Positions 36,569-46,775 of a stretch of 64,000 bases of DNA are shown here, piece by piece (positions within the stretch are counted from its first letter, which is position 1; each line of letters starts with the position of its first letter). The translations under genes and the position numbers were made by a program. The stretch is from JAEXOD01 sp963663265 (GTDB taxonomy: Bacteria > Bacteroidota > Ignavibacteria > Ignavibacteriales > Melioribacteraceae): assembly GCA_963663265.2 (NCBI GenBank), contig CAXXXM010000001.1, positions 558,001 through 622,000 of the forward strand. Reading direction: 5' to 3'. Under the pieces are notes generated by a model. That model made no database searches and was not told where the DNA came from. It saw only the letters and a program-made list of their open reading frames with translations.

Positions 36569-38119
36569 ATGCAGCAAATTGTTGAAATTTCAGTAAGACC
36601 TGAAGAAAGCAATAATATATCTTTACACAAACAAATTGTTGCTAAACAAATAAAAGTTGATATTGAAGAAATTAACGGAATAGTTTTAGTAAAAAGATCG
36701 ATTGATTCACGCAATAAACCGGTCTTTAAATTAAAATATTCCGTTTTTATTAATGAAGTCCCACAAGAAAATTTTATTCCTATTTCATTTAAAAAAGTTG
36801 ATGATAATAAAAGAGTAATTATTGTTGGCAGCGGTCCGGCAGGCTTGTTTGCTGCATTACGATTGCTTGAAAATGGAATAAAACCAATTGTTTTAGAACG
36901 CGGTAAAGATGTTAGAGAACGAAGAAGGGATTTGAGAAATATTCAACAGTTCAGCATTGTTGATGAAAATTCTAATTACTGTTTTGGAGAGGGGGGAGCC
37001 GGTACTTACAGCGATGGCAAATTATATACCCGCTCTAATAAAAGGGGAGATGTACAAAAAATACTAAATTTATTTGTTCAGCATGGTGCTGTCTCTGATA
37101 TTATGGTAGATTCCCACCCTCATATCGGTTCAAATAAATTACCTAAAATTATTGAAAATATTCGCAATACTATATTAGAATTTGGTGGTGAAGTCCATTT
37201 TAACAGCAGCGTAACTGATTTTATTATTTCAAATAACTCAATTAAAGGCGTTATTGTTAATAATAGCATAGAATATTATGGCAATTCTGTAATATTGGCA
37301 ACAGGACATAGTGCACGTGATATTTATAAATTATGTTATACAAAAAAGGTTCAGTTAGCTGAAAAAGATTTTGCCATTGGAGTTAGAATTGAACATCCTC
37401 AGTCTCTAATTGATTCAATGCAATACAAATGTACAATTAGACCCGATACACTGCCTGCTGCAAGTTATAATATTGTTACTCAGGTTGATAATATTGGAGT
37501 GTATTCGTTTTGTATGTGTCCCGGAGGAATTATAATTCCTGCTGCAACAGGCAAAGAAGAAATTGTGTTAAACGGTATGTCGGTTTCGCGTAGAGATTCA
37601 GCATTTGCAAATTCCGGATTGGTAACAACTGTAACCAAACAAGATTTTAATAAAGAAGGTTTTAATGGTCTTTTAGCCGGTATACAATTCCAACATAAAG
37701 TTGAAAAACGAGCTTACGATTTGGCTGAAGGTAAACAAACTGCACCAGCCCAAAGAGTAATTGATTTTATTGAAAAGAAGTTTTCATCAACTCTTCCAAA
37801 GACTTCATATATTCCGGGAATATTCAGTACGCAATTAGATGATGTTTTGCCAAGACCTGTAACAAACAGATTACGAAAAGGATTAATTCAGTTTAAAAGC
37901 AAGGTAAAGGGTTACATTACAAACGATGCAATAATGATTGCTCCGGAAACAAGAACATCGTCTCCAGTTAGAATTGTCCGGGATGAAAATTATGAAAGTC
38001 CTACAATTAAAAATTTGTACCCATCCGGTGAAGGTGCCGGTTATGCCGGTGGAATTATTTCCGCTGCAATTGATGGTCAAAATTGTGCGGAAAGCGTAAT
38101 AAATAATTGTGAATGGTAA
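36569..38119 (+). CDS. FAD-dependent dehydrogenase (COG2509-like)
   Basis: A 516-residue flavoprotein. Residues 1-75 form a small alpha/beta domain (ISVRPEESNNISLHKQIV). The FAD-binding motif VIIVGSGPAGLFAALRLLE starts near 88. GEGGAGTYSDGKLYTRSNKRG is characteristic of this family, as are ATGHSARDIYKL and the C-terminal LYPSGEGAGYAGGIISAAIDG. Cytoplasmic, no membrane anchor. The family is widespread in anaerobes and its reaction is not established. It is the last gene of the marC-SDR-flavoprotein group. Confidence 0.87.
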   Translation: MQQIVEISVRPEESNNISLHKQIVAKQIKVDIEEINGIVLVKRSIDSRNKPVFKLKYSVFINEVPQENFIPISFKKVDDNKRVIIVGSGPAGLFAALRLLENGIKPIVLERGKDVRERRRDLRNIQQFSIVDENSNYCFGEGGAGTYSDGKLYTRSNKRGDVQKILNLFVQHGAVSDIMVDSHPHIGSNKLPKIIENIRNTILEFGGEVHFNSSVTDFIISNNSIKGVIVNNSIEYYGNSVILATGHSARDIYKLCYTKKVQLAEKDFAIGVRIEHPQSLIDSMQYKCTIRPDTLPAASYNIVTQVDNIGVYSFCMCPGGIIIPAATGKEEIVLNGMSVSRRDSAFANSGLVTTVTKQDFNKEGFNGLLAGIQFQHKVEKRAYDLAEGKQTAPAQRVIDFIEKKFSSTLPKTSYIPGIFSTQLDDVLPRPVTNRLRKGLIQFKSKVKGYITNDAIMIAPETRTSSPVRIVRDENYESPTIKNLYPSGEGAGYAGGIISAAIDGQNCAESVINNCEW

Positions 38120-38169
38120 ACCGCATATATAATGTTAATTTTTGAAGGTTAAAGGTTGAATTATTGAAT

Positions 38170-38198
38170 AGCCGTTGAATATAAAACTTTCAACGGCT
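38170..38198. terminator. Hairpin between convergent genes (recurring terminator family)
   Basis: Perfect AGCCGTTGA/TCAACGGCT stem (38170-38178 with 38190-38198) preceded by ATTGAAT, identical to the stem at 26781. It lies between convergent stops at 38119 (+) and 38273 (-). Its T-tract is poor on both sides. The following 60 bases hold TGACATGTGACT-like words also seen in other spacers. Confidence 0.65.
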
Positions 38199-38272
38199 TA
38201 TTCATTTAAAAACTATTAGCTATTCACTATTGGCTTCTTTTAGTCACATGTCACGCGTTACTTGTCACTAAT

Positions 38273-39832
38273 TCATTCTTCAATAACTTGGAAAACAGAA
38301 TCTAAAACAGTACCATCTACCCATTTAATAATGGCAACAACTTTATCATTGTTTAGTTTGGGCTTTTGGACTGTACCGCCACAAATTTGGTCAACTTCTT
38401 TTTTAATTTCTTTTAATGTTTTAAATGGAAGTTTAGAATCTTTTACGGCTTTAATTAAATCTTTGCGTTTGGGATTAATAGCAATTCCGCGTTCGGTTAC
38501 AATAACGTCAATAAGTTCACCAGGTCCGCAAAGGGTTGTTACATTATCAACTATTACAGGAATTCTATCTCTAAAAGAAGGGATAGCAAGTATTGTACAT
38601 TTAGAAAATAAACAGTTTTGCCAACCGCCAATTCCGTGTAATAAATAGCCATCTGAATGAGTAACCACATTGGCGTTAAAGTTTACATCAACTTCAGTAG
38701 CACCTAATACAACAGCGTCAACTATTGAGGCGAAATTACCTTTACCATGATAATTGTAACTTGTAAATGGGCTTGTATTAACATGATTGGGGTTTTCACG
38801 CATGGAGCGAACTCCTTCAAGGTCAAAAGTTTGTCCATCTAAAATGTAATCTGTTAAGCCTTCTTCAAGCATTTGAACAAGGTATTTATTACTTCCACCT
38901 CTAATAAAACGAGCTTTAATTCCTTTAGCTTTCATTTTTTCTTTTAAGAAAATTGCAAAAGCCAGACTTGTTCCACCGGCACCGGCTTGAAATGAAAAAC
39001 CATCCTTCATTATTCCGGCATCCTCGATAAATTGTGCAACATATTCGGCAATTAATAATCTATCGGGACTTTTTGTAACTTCAGTTGTGCCTGATACTAT
39101 TTTAGAAGAATCGCCAAGCGAATCAATTTGAACAACATAATCAACATTATTCCCTTGTATTTGCCAAGGCAGACAGGGGAAAGGAACAAGGTTATCTGTA
39201 ACAACAATTACATTATCTGCATATTCAGAATCACCTAATGCAAAGCCGATTAAACCGCTTGCCGAAGGTCCATCAACTCCATTTGCATTTCCAAAAGTAT
39301 CAGCAGTTGGTGCTGCAATTACAGCAATATCAATATGTACTTCGCCGTCTTGTATGGATTGGTATCTTCCACCATGAGAGCGGAGCACACCAACACCTGC
39401 CATCTTTCCAACGCTTGTGAATTTACCGAGTGGTCCGTTCATGCTCCCTTCAATATGATGTATCGTACCATCTTCAAGATATGGTATTAAATGTTCGTGG
39501 CATGGAAAAGATGCACTTGGAAACCAACGTATATTCTTTATTCCTAATTCTTTAATTATATCAAATAAATAGTTTGTTAACACATCACCATTACGTAAAT
39601 GATGGTGTGTAGATATTGTCATACCATCTTTAATGCCGCAACGTAAAAGGGCTTCTTTTAAAGACTTAACAGTTTTATTTCCATCCGAAGGATAATCTTT
39701 ACAGCTTTTAATTTTAGGTTTTGCTTTATATCCATTGGGAGCATACTTGCCAATTCCTTTGAATGGAATTTGTCGTGCTCCGTTTATTTTATCCGGTACT
39801 AATCTACCGGTAGCATTTTTTTGTAGTTTCAT
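38273..39832 (-). CDS. citF: Citrate lyase alpha subunit (citrate:acetyl-ACP transferase)
   Basis: CoA-transferase-fold subunit that moves citrate onto the lyase acyl carrier protein in exchange for acetate. About 519 residues from ATG 39832; an in-frame TTG at 39847 would add five residues, but GAGAAG sits just before the ATG. Visible blocks: STHHHLRNGDVLTNYLFD near residue 65, GSMNGPLGKFTSVGKMAGVG, AAPTADTFGNANGVDGPSASG, and the late GPGELIDVIVTERGIAINPKR typical of CitF. It starts 27 bases downstream of the CitD-CitE fusion stop. CitC, CitX and CitG maturation genes are missing from the window. Confidence 0.92.
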   Translation of the reverse strand: MKLQKNATGRLVPDKINGARQIPFKGIGKYAPNGYKAKPKIKSCKDYPSDGNKTVKSLKEALLRCGIKDGMTISTHHHLRNGDVLTNYLFDIIKELGIKNIRWFPSASFPCHEHLIPYLEDGTIHHIEGSMNGPLGKFTSVGKMAGVGVLRSHGGRYQSIQDGEVHIDIAVIAAPTADTFGNANGVDGPSASGLIGFALGDSEYADNVIVVTDNLVPFPCLPWQIQGNNVDYVVQIDSLGDSSKIVSGTTEVTKSPDRLLIAEYVAQFIEDAGIMKDGFSFQAGAGGTSLAFAIFLKEKMKAKGIKARFIRGGSNKYLVQMLEEGLTDYILDGQTFDLEGVRSMRENPNHVNTSPFTSYNYHGKGNFASIVDAVVLGATEVDVNFNANVVTHSDGYLLHGIGGWQNCLFSKCTILAIPSFRDRIPVIVDNVTTLCGPGELIDVIVTERGIAINPKRKDLIKAVKDSKLPFKTLKEIKKEVDQICGGTVQKPKLNNDKVVAIIKWVDGTVLDSVFQVIEE

Positions 39833-39858
39833 AATCTTCTCAATCAAATTTTTAATAG

Positions 39859-41082
39859 TTATTCAAGTGTACGCCAATTATCATCAATTAACTTATTTTG
39901 AACAGCTAAATGAATAGTGCGTAAAGCACGTTTAACAACGGGAGCATCAATCATCTTGCTCCCAAGAGATACTACTCCTATTCCTAATTTTTCAGCATTT
40001 TCAAATGCTAAAACAATTTTTTTTGCTTTATCAATTTCTTGTTGAGTTGGAGCAAAGGCTTCATGAACAACCGGAATTTGTCTTGGATGAATACATCCTT
40101 TACCTTCAAAACCAAGTGCTTTTGCTTCAAGTACACTTTTTCTAAGAGTATCCATATCACTTACATCGGAAAATACCGTATCAATTGCTTGAATTGAAGC
40201 AGCTTTAGCAGCGTTTAAAAGAGCACTTCGAGCATAAAAACTTTCTTCGCCTGTATTGGTTCGTTGAGCACCAATATCTGCAGTGTAATCTTCCAATCCA
40301 ATTGCAAGAGCACAAACAGAAGGCTCGGCAGATGCTATTTCGTATGCTTTTATTACACCTAATGAACTTTCAATAATTGGCATCAAATAAACTTCATTTT
40401 TTAGCTTATTTTCTGATTTAATTCTTTCAATTTCTTGAACAACTAAACTTACTTGATCTGCTGATTCACATTTTGGAATTAATACGCAATTTACATTATG
40501 AGGTATAATAAATTTTAAATCATCAAGCCCGCGTGGAAGTTGATTAATTCTAACCATTCGTTCTGCACCATAAAAATCAACACTTCTTAAAGCGTTTCTA
40601 ACTAATAATTGTGCTGCATCTTTTTCGGAATGTGCAACGCTATCTTCAAGGTCTAAAATTATTCCGTCAGGGGAATGAAGTCCGGAGTTGATGTAGAATT
40701 TTGGTTCATTACCCGGCAAATATAAGCGGCTTCTTCTTAACTTATCCTTTGTGGATGAATAAAGATTTTTTTTGTTAAAGGGTAAAACATATTCTTTTTT
40801 AATTTCTGGAAAAAGGCGTTTTACTGCACATTCAAAACGAGCAGCTAAAACAAAAGGGAGAGCACCAAAATCTTCAACATTAATTGTAATGTTGTCTAAT
40901 TCAAAATAGGTACTCATATCCTTAATTAGACTAATGATGGATTCACCATAAAGTGTTTTTACTTTACTTTTAAGGTTAATCAAAACTGTACCCGGATTGT
41001 TTAATAAAAGTTCAACAAAACAATCACTTCTAACATCTTTGCCTCTTTTACCGGCAGATGCTTCTACTAATTGAGCTGTCAT
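39859..41082 (-). CDS. citDE: CitD-CitE fusion: citrate lyase acyl carrier and beta subunit
   Basis: Residues 1-95 resemble the citrate lyase gamma subunit (acyl carrier CitD). The start ASAGKRGKDVRSD carries Ser19, the candidate attachment site for the phosphoribosyl-dephospho-CoA arm, and the end FGALPFVLAARFECAVKR matches the CitD C-terminus. Residues 115-407 are the HpcH/HpaI-type lyase CitE: RSRLYLPGNEPKF, GIILDLEDSVAHSEKDAA, RINQLP, LMPIIESSLG, GLEDYTADIG and GFEGKGCIHPRQIPVV. These two subunits are normally separate proteins. ATG with a GAGGAA ribosome site. Substrate could be citrate or a related 2-hydroxy acid such as citramalate. Confidence 0.87.
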   Translation of the reverse strand: MTAQLVEASAGKRGKDVRSDCFVELLLNNPGTVLINLKSKVKTLYGESIISLIKDMSTYFELDNITINVEDFGALPFVLAARFECAVKRLFPEIKKEYVLPFNKKNLYSSTKDKLRRSRLYLPGNEPKFYINSGLHSPDGIILDLEDSVAHSEKDAAQLLVRNALRSVDFYGAERMVRINQLPRGLDDLKFIIPHNVNCVLIPKCESADQVSLVVQEIERIKSENKLKNEVYLMPIIESSLGVIKAYEIASAEPSVCALAIGLEDYTADIGAQRTNTGEESFYARSALLNAAKAASIQAIDTVFSDVSDMDTLRKSVLEAKALGFEGKGCIHPRQIPVVHEAFAPTQQEIDKAKKIVLAFENAEKLGIGVVSLGSKMIDAPVVKRALRTIHLAVQNKLIDDNWRTLE

Positions 41083-41102
41083 AAATTCCTCGTATCCTTA
41101 TA

Positions 41103-42524
41103 TTAAACAATCAATGCCTGCATAAATTCTTTTGTAGAATATTTTTCGCAGTTAAAAATGATATCTTTTATTTCGTTTTGACGTTTTGTATCCAATAAAT
41201 TTGAAGAAAGAGCATTAAATTTATTTTCTAAATCTTCCATTGTCATCGGTTCACGAGGATCACCTTTTGGATATTCCAAATATTCCGAATACTCTTTTCC
41301 ATCTTTAGTTTTTATAACAACTTTTGAAGGTTGTTTTGCAGGGAACATCTTTTCAAATTCAATTGATGCTTCGCCCTTTATTTTCATAATAACTTCTTTG
41401 ATACGAGGATCGTTAAGTTTTTCATCGGAAAAAGATTGAGTTGTAATTTTTTTATCAACAATTGCAGCCGCAATACAATAAGGTAATGAATGGTCGGCAG
41501 TTTCGCGTGATTCAGGATGATATTTATGACTATCAAATAAAATATCACAAGCACGAGCTATTGTAGTAATGGTTACAGTATCAATATCGCTATAATCTAA
41601 ATTATTGTTGATCATAGCTTTAAGAGTAGCAGTAATATGAGTATGAGTTAATGCCTCAGTAGGGAAAGCTTTCATACTACATTCTAAAATCTTAAAGGAT
41701 TTTCCTAAATCGCCAATTAACTTATTAACATCCCATGAAAGTTTATGATTATTTACTTCAATTTCTTTAACAGCTTGGTTTGGAACATCCCAACCTAAAA
41801 ATACATCCATAAATCCTTCTTTTCCTTCAAATACTGCTTCAGTTCCTGAATATCCTTTTTTAGCCATTAATGCAGCAAAAACACCACTTTGAACAGCCAT
41901 TGGGTCTACAGTATTTTTCATCATGGTAAGTTTACCGGCAGTAGGGCAACCAATAGTGTGATTGTGCGAACCATTTATTCCAATTGCATTTACCATTTGA
42001 TCAACAGTTAATCCCAGTAGTTTACCTGCAACAATTGGAGATACAAATTGAGTTAAAGTTGCATGATGCCATTTTCTTTCTCTAACACCGGGAGTAGCAA
42101 ACTCGCATAAGCGTTGTTCAAACTCGTACGCTAAAACAATTGCAACAATTACATCTTTCATACTTAAGTTTTCTAATTCGCCAACAGATAATGCAGCGGG
42201 TATAATATCAGATGGGTGGGATGGGTCTTCTTTCCAATAAATATCGTTAAAATCCAACGATCTAATAGCTAATGAATTAACAAGTGTAGCATTCACAGCC
42301 GGTAGTTTATTTCCAAAGCCAATTAATGTTGCCTCTTCTTTGCCTCCCATGTCAACATACAAGTCTTTAATAATATTAACATCTTTAGTTTTATACGCAC
42401 CATAAGCACAGCCAACTGAATCATATAGGTATCTTTTAACCTCTTTAATTACACTTTCAGGTAAATCTTCATACTTTAAATTTACTGCAAACTCAGCAAT
42501 TTTTCTTGATATAGATTTTTCCAT
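41103..42524 (-). CDS. MmgE/PrpD family protein
   Basis: About 473 residues from ATG 42524 (a GGGA ribosome site lies six bases upstream; the in-frame TTG at 42539 is less likely). MmgE/PrpD fold with the usual all-helical domain: YLYDSVGCAYGA, RSLDFNDIYWKEDPSHPSDIIPA, GINGSHNHTIGCPTAGKLTMMKN and KAFPTEALTHTHI. The family includes 2-methylcitrate dehydratase, cis-aconitate decarboxylase and iminodisuccinate epimerase. Its place directly upstream of citDE-citF makes a tricarboxylate or methyl-branched acid substrate likely. Which reaction it runs cannot be told from sequence. Confidence 0.88.
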   Translation of the reverse strand: MEKSISRKIAEFAVNLKYEDLPESVIKEVKRYLYDSVGCAYGAYKTKDVNIIKDLYVDMGGKEEATLIGFGNKLPAVNATLVNSLAIRSLDFNDIYWKEDPSHPSDIIPAALSVGELENLSMKDVIVAIVLAYEFEQRLCEFATPGVRERKWHHATLTQFVSPIVAGKLLGLTVDQMVNAIGINGSHNHTIGCPTAGKLTMMKNTVDPMAVQSGVFAALMAKKGYSGTEAVFEGKEGFMDVFLGWDVPNQAVKEIEVNNHKLSWDVNKLIGDLGKSFKILECSMKAFPTEALTHTHITATLKAMINNNLDYSDIDTVTITTIARACDILFDSHKYHPESRETADHSLPYCIAAAIVDKKITTQSFSDEKLNDPRIKEVIMKIKGEASIEFEKMFPAKQPSKVVIKTKDGKEYSEYLEYPKGDPREPMTMEDLENKFNALSSNLLDTKRQNEIKDIIFNCEKYSTKEFMQALIV

Positions 42525-42569
42525 AACTTGTCCCTTCAATTTTTGGTGGATATTATGTAATATATTATG

Positions 42570-45500
42570 TTATTCAATTTTATTAAACTTTACTGTAAAA
42601 GTTGTTCCTTCTCCTTTTTTACTTTGCACAGATATTTGTGCGTCATTTATATTGCAATACTCTTTAACTAATGCCAAACCTAAGCCATTTCCTTCAAATA
42701 TTCTTGTATAACCTTGTTCTTCTTGTCTAAATGCAGTAAATAATTCCGGAATAAATTGTTCGCTCATTCCTATACCTGTATCTGTAATTGATACTGATAA
42801 TTTGTTTTGATCATCTATAAAAGTATTTACAATAACACTTCCTTTGTTTGTATATTTAATAGCATTATCAATTAGATTAACAAAAATTTGAGATAAACTA
42901 TAACTATCGCCATATACTTTCTTGTTATCACATTCAAAAATAACTTTAAATTCTAATCCTTTGTTTTTTGCAATGATATTTAATTCGCCCATAATAGTTT
43001 TGAAAATATCATTGCGTAAACTCAGCCATTTATATATTGGTTCATATGTTCCCAAATTAAGTTCTGACATATTAATAATAGAATCAATTGTTCTAATTAT
43101 TCTATTGCCGGAGGAATTAATAATAGGGAATAACTCTAAGATATCATCATCAGGATTTTCGCCCAAATAATCTTTTAAAACAGCAGCGGAATTAAGTACT
43201 GAATTAAGAGGGGTACGTATTTCATGCGACATTTGGGCTAAAAATTCACTTTTAAGTCTAAAAGCTTTTTCTGCTGAATTTTTTGCAGCTCTTAGCTCTG
43301 CTTCTTTTTCTTTAGTTTCAGTTATATCTCTTGCAACTCCAAATATATATTCTCCGGAGTTTTTAGCATTCCACTCTAATACTCTATATGAATCATTTGC
43401 AGTTCTAAATCTTGTTGCAAATGATTTAATATACTTATTAGCAAGCAACAGGTTTATTTTTTTTACAGTATCGTCAATATCTTCGGGGTGAACAAAGTCT
43501 AAAAAGTTTTTACCATTTAGTTCTTCAGGCAAATAATTAAGAATTTCTTTAGAAGCTTCATTAGTAAATTCAATGGTACCATTCTCGGAAATTAGCATTA
43601 TTAAATCTAATGTCATTTTAAAGAAACCATCCAATTTTTCGCTTGCAGACTTTAAATCAGTAATATCTTCAGTAACGGCAATTCTTCGTTTAATTGAACC
43701 ATCTTCTTCAATAATTGGATACGATTTGGTTTGAAGCCACTTAATTTGCCCACTAACTGTTATAATGCGATATGTTGTGTTATCAAATAGACTTACATCT
43801 TTACTTATAGCATCTAAGGTCTTTTTTACATACATTTTGTCGTTCGGATGAACATAATTCAAAAATTCAGAAAAATCATCTTTACAATCGTTAATTGGTA
43901 ACTCCCAATCGCGCCCATCTTTTTTGTTAATATAAATAATTTTATTTTGTTCTACATCTCGCAGCCAAATTAATTCCTTAATACCTTCAGTAATCTGTCG
44001 GAATTTTTTCTCACTTTCTATAAGTGAAGCCTCAACTTCTTTTTGTTCGGTTATGTCTCGTCCAACGCCAATAATTTCAATTATTTCATTTTGGGCAGAA
44101 AGAATGGCTTTGTCATTCCATGCTAACCAACGCCATCCTTTAACTGTAAAAGCTCTTTGTTCTATATAACAAGTATACGGCGGCTGGTATAACAACTTCA
44201 TTTTTTCATTTGTCGTTTTTTGATCATCGGGATGAACTAAGGGTAAAAATTTTTTTCCTATTAAATCTTGTTCTTTCTTTCCAAAAAGTTCACAATATGT
44301 TGGGCTGACAAATAAAAATCTGCCATCTAAGTTTACTCTTACAACTAACTCTGTCTGATTTTCAACAATCATTTTAAAATTATGTTCGCTCAACATTAAT
44401 TCAGATTCAATCATTTGTTCTTTTGTAATATCTCTTAAATATGCCCCAACACCAATTTTATCCTGAGATAAGTGAACCGGAAATTTTGTTGCTTGGAAAT
44501 ATCGTTCATTAAAAATTTCATAAAATATAAGAGGGGTTTTACTTTTAACTGCAAGAGTATCTGACTTAAAGCAATTGTTGGCATTTTCCATTGGTAAAAG
44601 TTCAAAATCACTTTTTCCAATTATTTCATTTTCTGATAATCCAAGAAATTTTTCGTATTTTGAATTAACAAGTAAATATCGGAAGTTTTCGTCTTTTAAG
44701 AAAACAAAATCGGAATTTGTATTTATAAAAGTTCTATATAAAACTTCACTCTTTTTTAATGCTTCAATACTTTTCTTTTTGTCAGTAAAATCATATAACA
44801 TAACAAAAACAAAGTCGGGGGATTCATTTCCTGATAAGTATACTGGAGAAGAGTTTACACTAAGCCAAACAATGTCATTAATTACAGGATTAAAAATACC
44901 CATTATTATACCGTTTAACGGTTTACCTGTTTTTAATGAATAAGAAGAAGGATATTCCTCTTCCGAAAAAACAGAGCCATCTTCTCTAAATCTTTTCCAT
45001 TGTAATTCAAACGGTTTTTTCCCTAACATTTGGGATAATGATATACCTAATAATTTTTCGGTTGCATTATTGGCAGCAATAATTAGTCCATTTTTATCAT
45101 AATATAACACTCCTTGAGATATGGTGTCAAATACAATTCTATATATCTCATCTCGCATTTTTTTATCATCCATCACAAAATTTTGGATGTTATAATTTAT
45201 TTGCTCGTTTATTTCAGTAATAATGTTGCTTGATAAAAAAATAAATTTATCTTCTTCAAGTTTAATAAAAGAGAATTCTTCAAGAGACTCAGCTTGTAAA
45301 ATTGGGAGATAATAGGAGACTAATTCAGAAAGATTAATTATTTCGACAGTACCTTGATACTCAATAAAATCAGTTTCTCTAATAATTTTTAAATTGTTTT
45401 TTAAAGTTATTTTTTCATTTGAGCTATTGTGGGTAGAATAGAATAATGTAAAGCTATTACAATTTAATGAATTGATTTGATTAATAATGGCAGAGGGGAA

Positions 45501-45659
45501 TAATAGTTTCTGTATGATTTCTTTGCTGTAATTATGAGTATTAAAAACATTATCGAAAAAACTGTTTTTATACTTAAAATCCCCATTTGAGGAAACATAA
45601 TAGATACCTATTTTAAGGTTATCTAAAAGTTGTTGTGCAAAGTTAATAGAATCTACCAT
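42570..45659 (-). CDS. Soluble multi-PAS sensor histidine kinase
   Basis: A 1029-residue kinase with no membrane helix or signal peptide, so it senses inside the cell. It has about five clear PAS domains (approximately 170-290, 300-420, 425-545, 550-670, 675-790) and a degenerate one at the N-terminus. Several carry the PAC-type ending (GVGRDITEQKE, GVARDITETKE). HisKA: FLAQMSHEIRTPLNS with His812. HATPase: LIDNAIKYTNKGS (N box), ITDTGIGM and GNGLGLALVKEY (G boxes). No receiver domain is attached and no response regulator gene is adjacent. It reads away from a divergent DMT transporter gene. Confidence 0.9.
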   Translation of the reverse strand: MVDSINFAQQLLDNLKIGIYYVSSNGDFKYKNSFFDNVFNTHNYSKEIIQKLLFPSAIINQINSLNCNSFTLFYSTHNSSNEKITLKNNLKIIRETDFIEYQGTVEIINLSELVSYYLPILQAESLEEFSFIKLEEDKFIFLSSNIITEINEQINYNIQNFVMDDKKMRDEIYRIVFDTISQGVLYYDKNGLIIAANNATEKLLGISLSQMLGKKPFELQWKRFREDGSVFSEEEYPSSYSLKTGKPLNGIIMGIFNPVINDIVWLSVNSSPVYLSGNESPDFVFVMLYDFTDKKKSIEALKKSEVLYRTFINTNSDFVFLKDENFRYLLVNSKYEKFLGLSENEIIGKSDFELLPMENANNCFKSDTLAVKSKTPLIFYEIFNERYFQATKFPVHLSQDKIGVGAYLRDITKEQMIESELMLSEHNFKMIVENQTELVVRVNLDGRFLFVSPTYCELFGKKEQDLIGKKFLPLVHPDDQKTTNEKMKLLYQPPYTCYIEQRAFTVKGWRWLAWNDKAILSAQNEIIEIIGVGRDITEQKEVEASLIESEKKFRQITEGIKELIWLRDVEQNKIIYINKKDGRDWELPINDCKDDFSEFLNYVHPNDKMYVKKTLDAISKDVSLFDNTTYRIITVSGQIKWLQTKSYPIIEEDGSIKRRIAVTEDITDLKSASEKLDGFFKMTLDLIMLISENGTIEFTNEASKEILNYLPEELNGKNFLDFVHPEDIDDTVKKINLLLANKYIKSFATRFRTANDSYRVLEWNAKNSGEYIFGVARDITETKEKEAELRAAKNSAEKAFRLKSEFLAQMSHEIRTPLNSVLNSAAVLKDYLGENPDDDILELFPIINSSGNRIIRTIDSIINMSELNLGTYEPIYKWLSLRNDIFKTIMGELNIIAKNKGLEFKVIFECDNKKVYGDSYSLSQIFVNLIDNAIKYTNKGSVIVNTFIDDQNKLSVSITDTGIGMSEQFIPELFTAFRQEEQGYTRIFEGNGLGLALVKEYCNINDAQISVQSKKGEGTTFTVKFNKIE

Positions 45660-45847
45660 AAAATTAATAAATCCAAAAATTGTACATTTATTCCAATTAT
45701 GAAATTATTGTAAAATTAAGCAAAAAACAATAAAATTCTATTTAATTATATGTTTTTTTTCTTTTTGCCTAAATTAATTGTACTTTTGTAAATTATGCAT
45801 TTTGTTATTATTATTAAAATTTTTATACATTTAAGAAAAATTGTTAT

Positions 45848-46705
45848 ATGTGGTTAATTTTTGCCTTATTAAATCCGTTAAGCGAGTCCATTAGAAGTCT
45901 TATCTCAAAAAAAACTTCTGAAAAAGTAGATCCTTTAGTAATTGCGTGGTCAAATTATGTCCTTCCTTTTTTTTGTTTTTTGCCGGGAATATTTTTTATT
46001 GAGTTAAAATTTAGCTTAGAATTTTGGGTGGCTATTTCGATTACTTCAATAATAAATTCAACTGCAACAATATTTTTTAATAAATCTTTGGCGTATGGTG
46101 ATATCTCTTCGGTTATGCCAATGCTTAGTTTTACTCCTCTATTTTTATTGCTTACCTCACCAATTTTAATAGGTGAATTTCCGAATATTTATGGATTAAT
46201 AGGGATAATACTAATAGTAAGTGGTTCATATTTGTTAAATTTAAAGGCTGCCAATAAAGGTGTATTTGAACCTTTAAAATCTTTAGTTAAAAATAAAGGA
46301 ACCAGATATATGCTTGTAGTAGCATTTATTTGGAGTATTTCTGCTAATTTTGATAAAATTTCGATAAATAGTTCTTCTTTATATCAACATCTGATTTTTA
46401 TCAATATTATCATTTTTTCTTTATTAACAATATTAGTTGCATCAAAAAAGAAGTTTAATAAGAAAAATCTTATAGAAAACAAAAAACCTTTAATTTGGAT
46501 AAGTGCCATTGCAGTCGGTTCTTTTATTTTTCATATGGGGGCATTGTCGTTAACTTTAGTTGCATATGTTATTGCATTAAAACGGCTTTCAGGTTTGTTA
46601 TCTGTATTTTTAGGATTTTATTTTTTCAAAGAATCTGAGATTAAATCAAGATTATTAGGGGCTGTAATAATGTTTGCAGGTGTAATTTTTATAGTATTAG
46701 CCTAA
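45848..46705 (+). CDS. EamA-family (DMT) permease
   Basis: A 285-residue inner-membrane protein with about ten hydrophobic helices arranged as two EamA-like halves (1-130 and 150-285). Typical phrases are PVI-like SYGDISSVMPMLSFTPLF in half one and RLSGLLSVFLGFYFFKESE in half two. Drug/metabolite transporter superfamily; substrate unknown. Starts 188 bases from the divergent histidine kinase gene. Confidence 0.85.
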   Translation: MWLIFALLNPLSESIRSLISKKTSEKVDPLVIAWSNYVLPFFCFLPGIFFIELKFSLEFWVAISITSIINSTATIFFNKSLAYGDISSVMPMLSFTPLFLLLTSPILIGEFPNIYGLIGIILIVSGSYLLNLKAANKGVFEPLKSLVKNKGTRYMLVVAFIWSISANFDKISINSSSLYQHLIFINIIIFSLLTILVASKKKFNKKNLIENKKPLIWISAIAVGSFIFHMGALSLTLVAYVIALKRLSGLLSVFLGFYFFKESEIKSRLLGAVIMFAGVIFIVLA

Positions 46706-46775
46706 AAAATGAACAATATTAAACTTTAAATGCCTAAATTAAGTTTATTATAATAAATATTAAGAAGGTGTTCTA

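Noticed and set aside
39833..39847. TTG start extending CitF by five residues
   Set aside because: ATG 39832 has its own ribosome site and fits the family start better.
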